Made by a program: the position numbers and the translations under genes. From assembly GCA_035541455.1 (NCBI GenBank), contig DATKNH010000160.1:1-64000 (forward strand): 64,000 nucleotides of DNA, given 5' to 3'. The notes under the pieces were generated by a model. That model saw only the letters and a list, made by a program, of their open reading frames with translations. It had not been told where the DNA came from and ran no database searches. Shown here in pieces: positions 60,635 through 64,000 of the stretch (position 1 is its first letter; each line of letters starts with the position of its first letter). The stretch is from Syntrophorhabdales bacterium. GTDB taxonomy: Bacteria > Desulfobacterota > Syntrophorhabdia > Syntrophorhabdales > WCHB1-27.

Positions 60635-61204
60635 ATGAGCAAGTTTTACCTCGACAAGAGCTATTATGCGGATAGGCCTGCGAAGTGGGTGAGCTTTGAG
60701 ACCACACCAGGACTGGAAGAAACGAAAAGGGACATCTATGGCAAGTGCGTGCCCTGCATAGTCAACCTTTATGAACAGCTACAAGCGCGCAGAACCGAGA
60801 TATATCTGGGACAGGCACACGACTGTTGGAAGGTGGTGGCAGTGCTGGCAAGCGACGAGGAATGCGTTCAGGTGCTCGCAGAGTTTGAAAGAGAATTTCT
60901 GAAGGACCAGAAGATAAAGGGCAGGTTTGGCTCCGGCGACGCAGAAAAACAAACGCGAGTCATTGTTTTTTCGGCGCAGAATGAAAAAGAAAAGAATCTT
61001 CTATTCGAACAAGTGAGCGCCTGCGCCGGGCGGGTCAATCGGGATGCCCGAACATCGTTTCATCGAGGCTGTGCCGAGTTGTATCACGAACTTTTCGGAG
61101 ACTGGAAGGCGTGGCGACAGACTGAGACCCTCAAGAAACCGGAGGCGGTGAAGGAAATCATCGACAGGATACGCAAGATGCTTTTCTGGGAAAAAGGAGA
61201 ATAA
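60635..61204 (+). CDS. conserved protein of unknown function
   Basis: This is a 189-residue soluble protein, apparently one alpha/beta domain: WVSFETTPGLEETKRDIYGKCVPCIVNLYEQL, VVAVLASDEECVQVLAEFEREFL, TRVIVFSAQNEKEKNLLFEQV and a charged helical end (KEIIDRIRKMLFW). Cys occur in KCVPC but without a matching partner motif. It is divergent from the UPF0261 copy 3 gene and precedes a ferredoxin-type gene by 120 bases. I do not recognise a family. Confidence 0.7.
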   Translation: MSKFYLDKSYYADRPAKWVSFETTPGLEETKRDIYGKCVPCIVNLYEQLQARRTEIYLGQAHDCWKVVAVLASDEECVQVLAEFEREFLKDQKIKGRFGSGDAEKQTRVIVFSAQNEKEKNLLFEQVSACAGRVNRDARTSFHRGCAELYHELFGDWKAWRQTETLKKPEAVKEIIDRIRKMLFWEKGE

Positions 61205-61326
61205 TCGTTAAGAGACTTGTTCCGAGTTGCGTGTTCCGCGTGATGAGTTGAATATCAAGGATCGCACCTTCACGAGTTGCTACCCGGCTCCCAGGGAATC
61301 GCTGGCAGATGTCGAAGGGGGAAGAT

Positions 61327-62436
61327 ATGGAACTAGACAAGAACGACGATGACGTGTATCGGAGGCTTGTGAAACACCTTGCCGCATTGGGCATGGGCTA
61401 CCCGGAAAAAGATGAATTGATCGATATATTGAAGGAAAATTTTTCTCCGGAAGAAGCAGAGATCGCCCTGGCAATCCCGAGCAGGGTGATTCCCTTTCAG
61501 CCGGTCTCCGTGTCGGAGATCTCTCGCCACGTCCGCATGGAACCACAAGAGCTGGACCGGAACCTGGCTCTGCTTGCCGATAGGGGTCTTCTTTTTTCAA
61601 AAAGATTGACTGATGGCACCATGGGCTACGCGCTGCAGCAGTTCGGTTACGGATTCCCGCAGACTTTTTTGTGGGCAGGCGCTCATACGCCCTTCTCCCG
61701 GAAAATGGCACAGATGGTCGTCAGGTACTCCAAGAGGGAGGAAATCAGGAAAGCGTACGGTGAAACCCGCACCAAGGCCATGCGCTACGTACCCGCGAGT
61801 ATGAGTATTGATCCCCACTCGCATGCTGTGTTCCCGTTCGAAATGATGGAAGAGCTCATCGACAGGGTACAGGTCATAGCAGTGGCTCATTGCCCGTGCA
61901 GGATGACTGCTGACTTGATCGGTAAAAGAAAGTGCAGCCACGAATTGGAGGTCTGCATCAAGTACGATGACCTTGCCCAGTACCTGATCGACAAAAAAAT
62001 AGGAAGAGAGATTTCACGACAGGAAGCCATCGAGATCACGAGACGCTGCGAGGAAAAAGGGCTTGTGCACCTTGTCGATAATGCCAGGGAAGGCATACGC
62101 CACACGTGCAACTGTTGCGGATGCTGTTGCTGGTCGGTGGGGTCTGTCAAGAGAAGAACCATTCCGCGCGACGTGCTTATGGCCACGTATTTTATCAGGA
62201 AAACCGATCAGGAGAAGTGCACCATGTGCCGTGCGTGCGTCGATATATGCCCGGTCAACGCCATCCGTTTCGAAGAGGACATGTGTGTGGTCGATACCGA
62301 TTGGTGCATAGGGTGCGGCGTCTGCGCCCCAGTCTGCCTCACTGGCGCGGTCAGCCTCGTCCGAAAATCAGATGCCATCCCGCCCAAAGACTTCAACGAA
62401 CTGCACGAGATGATCTTGCGAGAACGTACCCTCTGA
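61327..62436 (+). CDS. winged-helix and 4Fe-4S ferredoxin fusion protein
   Basis: This is a 369-residue protein. Residues 1-110 contain a helical, winged-helix-like region (PVSVSEISRHVRMEPQELDRNLALLADRGLLFSKR). A middle region has CPCRMTADLIGKRKCSHELEVC and CNCCGCCCW, Cys groups of the kind found in 4Fe-4S and CxxC proteins. The C-terminus carries two [4Fe-4S] motifs (CTMCRACVDICPVNAIRF and CIGCGVCAPVCLTGAVSL). ATG 61327, with AAGGGGGA upstream, is the preferred start. The combination is known in anaerobes as a 4Fe-4S-binding protein of unknown role, perhaps a redox-sensing or electron-transfer factor. Confidence 0.82.
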   Translation: MELDKNDDDVYRRLVKHLAALGMGYPEKDELIDILKENFSPEEAEIALAIPSRVIPFQPVSVSEISRHVRMEPQELDRNLALLADRGLLFSKRLTDGTMGYALQQFGYGFPQTFLWAGAHTPFSRKMAQMVVRYSKREEIRKAYGETRTKAMRYVPASMSIDPHSHAVFPFEMMEELIDRVQVIAVAHCPCRMTADLIGKRKCSHELEVCIKYDDLAQYLIDKKIGREISRQEAIEITRRCEEKGLVHLVDNAREGIRHTCNCCGCCCWSVGSVKRRTIPRDVLMATYFIRKTDQEKCTMCRACVDICPVNAIRFEEDMCVVDTDWCIGCGVCAPVCLTGAVSLVRKSDAIPPKDFNELHEMILRERTL

Positions 62437-62451
62437 CAGTCTGCCCAGAGT

Positions 62452-63084
62452 CTACCGGACATCGAGCGCTTCTTTCAGTTTCTCCATATCTTCGAAGGCT
62501 TCCCTGACGCGCTCCTGGTTGCGGAGCAGAAAGGAAGGATGATACGTCGGCAAAAGCCTTATACCATGATAGTCCGCCCATTCGCCGCGCATCTTCGTGA
62601 TACGCGCATCAACGCCCATCAGCGTATTATAGGCGTGCCTCCCAAGAGCGCATATCACGTTCGGACGGATACTCTCGAGCTGCGCAAAAAGGTATCCCTT
62701 GCACATCTCCACTTCAGCCGGGTCAGGGTCCCGATTTTGGGGGGGACGACACTTGAGCACATTACAGATGAACACATCTTTTCTGGAAAGGCCTGCCCGT
62801 TCTATCATCTGGTCTAAGAACTTGCCGGCCCTTCCGACAAACGGCCTTCCCTGTGCGTCCTCTTCTTCGCCGGGAGCCTCTCCCACAAAGACAAGGGCAG
62901 CCCGCTCATTGCCTTCGCCAAAAACGACGCTTCTCCTCGTCCGCGCGAGACCACATCTGGTGCACGCCTTGACTTCCTTCCTCAGGGTTGAAAAACTGAT
63001 CTCACCCTTTCTTTCAAAAAAATAATTCTCTATGCCCATGCCTTTCAGAGCATCTAAAAATCGCTTTGCCTCATTTGCGTCCAT
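62452..63084 (-). CDS. family 4 uracil-DNA glycosylase
   Basis: This is a 210-residue UDG of the Fe-S type. N-terminal Cys (CTRCGLARTRRSVVFGEG) and later Cys (CNVLKCRPPQNRDP) ligate a [4Fe-4S] cluster. The catalytic motif is GEAPGEEEDAQGRPFVGRAG, and the second motif is LPTYHPSFLLR. It removes uracil from DNA. ATG 63084 gives the typical start; an upstream ATG at 63105 is possible. Confidence 0.93.
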   Translation of the reverse strand: MDANEAKRFLDALKGMGIENYFFERKGEISFSTLRKEVKACTRCGLARTRRSVVFGEGNERAALVFVGEAPGEEEDAQGRPFVGRAGKFLDQMIERAGLSRKDVFICNVLKCRPPQNRDPDPAEVEMCKGYLFAQLESIRPNVICALGRHAYNTLMGVDARITKMRGEWADYHGIRLLPTYHPSFLLRNQERVREAFEDMEKLKEALDVR

Positions 63085-63174
63085 ATGACAAAACCTTATG
63101 CGCAATATCGAAATTCTAAACAGATTCTAACCTTCAAAATTCTCAAACGGAGCAGTCTGGCGGTCGACTACGGG

Positions 63175-63247
63175 TCAGCAGCCAGTGGTCACCGGCGTCA
63201 TGGCTCGTAACTCGTAACCCGCAACTCGTAACCTGTTCCTAGCGTGC
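63175..63247. repeat. GTAACTCGTAACCCGCAACT-type word repeat
   Basis: Immediately 3' of gatA, the words CGTAACTCGTAACCCGCAACTCGTAACC repeat a 10-base unit. It is the reverse complement of the repeat at 784-831, at the opposite end of the window. It has no gene. Confidence 0.6.
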
Positions 63248-64000
63248 TTACGCAAACCTCTCCGGCACCTTCGGTAGCTTCATTTCGGTTTCAAATACAT
63301 GCGCAGCCTGCAGCATAAGTGGCTCATCCAGGGGTTTCCCTATGATCTGCAGGCCGATCGGCAACCCCAGACGATCGAATCCACAGGGAACTGACAATCC
63401 GGGCAACCCGGCAAGGTTAACCGGGATGGTGAATATATCCGAAAGGTACATAGTAAGAGGGTCTTCCAGCTTTTCCCCGATACGAAATGCCGTGGTGGGA
63501 GAAACAGGCGTCAGCACAAGATCGCACTGCTCAAAAGCGCTGTCGAAGTCACGCTTGATGAGCGTCCGCACCTGGCCTGCCTTCCTGTAGTAGGCGTCGT
63601 AATACCCGGAAGAAAGCACGTAGGTGCCGAGGATAATCCGCCGTTTGACCTCCTTGCCGAACCCGGCGGAACGGCTTTTCTTGTACATCTCAATGATATC
63701 TTTACCAGGCGCTCTGAATCCGTACTTTACACCATCGTAACGCGCCAGGTTGGACGACGCTTCCGCGGTGCATATGACGTAGTACGTTGCTACCGCGTAC
63801 TCTGTGTGAGGCAATCGTATCGGGATCGCAACAGCTCCGTTTCGCTCGAACAATTTGATCGCGTCCTCCACCGCTAGGCGCACTTCCCGGTCCATGCCTT
63901 CGATGAAGTATTCCTGCGGAATACCGATCCGTACTCCCTTAATGTCACGGCCGATATACGAAAGATAGTCAGGCACCGCTTGAGGGATAGACGTGCTGTC
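63248..64000 (-). CDS. gatA: aspartyl/glutamyl-tRNA amidotransferase subunit A, C-terminal part
   Basis: The frame runs off the right edge and covers about 250 C-terminal residues of GatA. Visible parts are [12 protein letters not shown] at the edge, [16 protein letters not shown], the [19 protein letters not shown] region near the amide substrate, [31 protein letters not shown], and [27 protein letters not shown]. GatA belongs to the amidase-signature family; its Ser-Ser-Lys triad lies upstream, outside the window. It forms GatCAB, which converts Glu-tRNA(Gln) and Asp-tRNA(Asn) to the amides. Confidence 0.94.
   Translation of the reverse strand, partial: DSTSIPQAVPDYLSYIGRDIKGVRIGIPQEYFIEGMDREVRLAVEDAIKLFERNGAVAIPIRLPHTEYAVATYYVICTAEASSNLARYDGVKYGFRAPGKDIIEMYKKSRSAGFGKEVKRRIILGTYVLSSGYYDAYYRKAGQVRTLIKRDFDSAFEQCDLVLTPVSPTTAFRIGEKLEDPLTMYLSDIFTIPVNLAGLPGLSVPCGFDRLGLPIGLQIIGKPLDEPLMLQAAHVFETEMKLPKVPERFA

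Noticed and set aside
1-64000. CRISPR arrays, insertion sequences, prophage genes, rRNA or tRNA genes.
   Set aside because: No regularly spaced direct repeats, transposase or phage-structural motifs, or cloverleaf-like segments were recognised on reading; the single tyrosine recombinase has chromosomal Xer features.

Overview
The window reads as a chromosome segment of a strictly anaerobic, probably Gram-negative bacterium. The gene content points to a syntrophic or sulfate-reducer-like lineage, and the Desulfobacterota (for example Syntrophorhabdus-like organisms) are the best guess. The basis is a tungsten aldehyde:ferredoxin oxidoreductase with heterodisulfide-reductase and Flx-type modules, an outer-membrane protein resembling Phenol_MetA_deg family members, a PEP-synthase-like pair resembling phenylphosphate synthase, and many ferredoxin-type proteins. 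This placement is inferred from gene content; no rRNA or tRNA gene was seen.

Layout. (1) 1-1.4 kb: a partial gene, a HAD hydrolase and two small proteins. (2) 1.7-9.8 kb: an accessory island with four radical SAM proteins, two S26 peptidases and an ABC exporter. It looks like a ribosomally synthesised modified-peptide (RiPP) locus, and two of its maturases resemble the ScmE/ScmF pair of the 'SynChlorMet' cassette. No precursor peptide is certain. (3) 10.0-13.6 kb: a lipid-carrier sugar-phosphate transferase, UDP-glucuronate decarboxylase and UDP-glucose dehydrogenase (UDP-xylose supply for surface glycans). (4) 13.8-30.6 kb: a housekeeping translation and RNA operon, rimP-nusA-infB-DUF503-rbfA-DHH-truB-rpsO-pnp-M16-dut, followed by xerC/D, a DHH-CBS-CCA-transferase fusion, scpA and sppA. 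Its leader carries an attenuator-like hairpin and a tandem duplication.

(5) 30.7-41.1 kb: the most striking energy-metabolism locus. It is a tightly packed run encoding an HdrBC-like protein, a giant double HdrA, an MvhD/FlxD-like protein, two Fe-S proteins and an FAD/NAD reductase (FlxA/B/C-like), followed by a tungsten AOR, its ferredoxin and a transglutaminase-like protein. The simplest reading is an NAD(P)H-linked, flavin-based electron bifurcating or confurcating complex that uses the AOR as its catalytic head. It partly resembles the class II benzoyl-CoA reductase BamBCDEF architecture. (6) 41.2-47.7 kb: a UPF0261/Tm-1-like protein, a Tat-exported DUF362 protein with a DUF6599-like partner, DUF488, an outer-membrane protein, a GNAT protein, and an exported small protein interrupted by an in-frame UGA followed by a SECIS-like hairpin (selenoprotein or nonsense allele).

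(7) 47.9-60.5 kb: a second catabolic-looking cluster. It holds two phytoene-dehydrogenase-like flavoproteins flanking a Pro-rich protein, a DUF89 protein, an SDR, a split PEP-synthase-like phosphotransferase, a duplicated alpha/beta-barrel protein, two more UPF0261 proteins and a LysR regulator. (8) 60.6-64 kb: an orphan protein, a winged-helix/ferredoxin fusion, a family-4 uracil-DNA glycosylase and the 3' part of gatA. Intergenic spaces contain several kinds of low-complexity word repeats and palindromes that look like dispersed elements.
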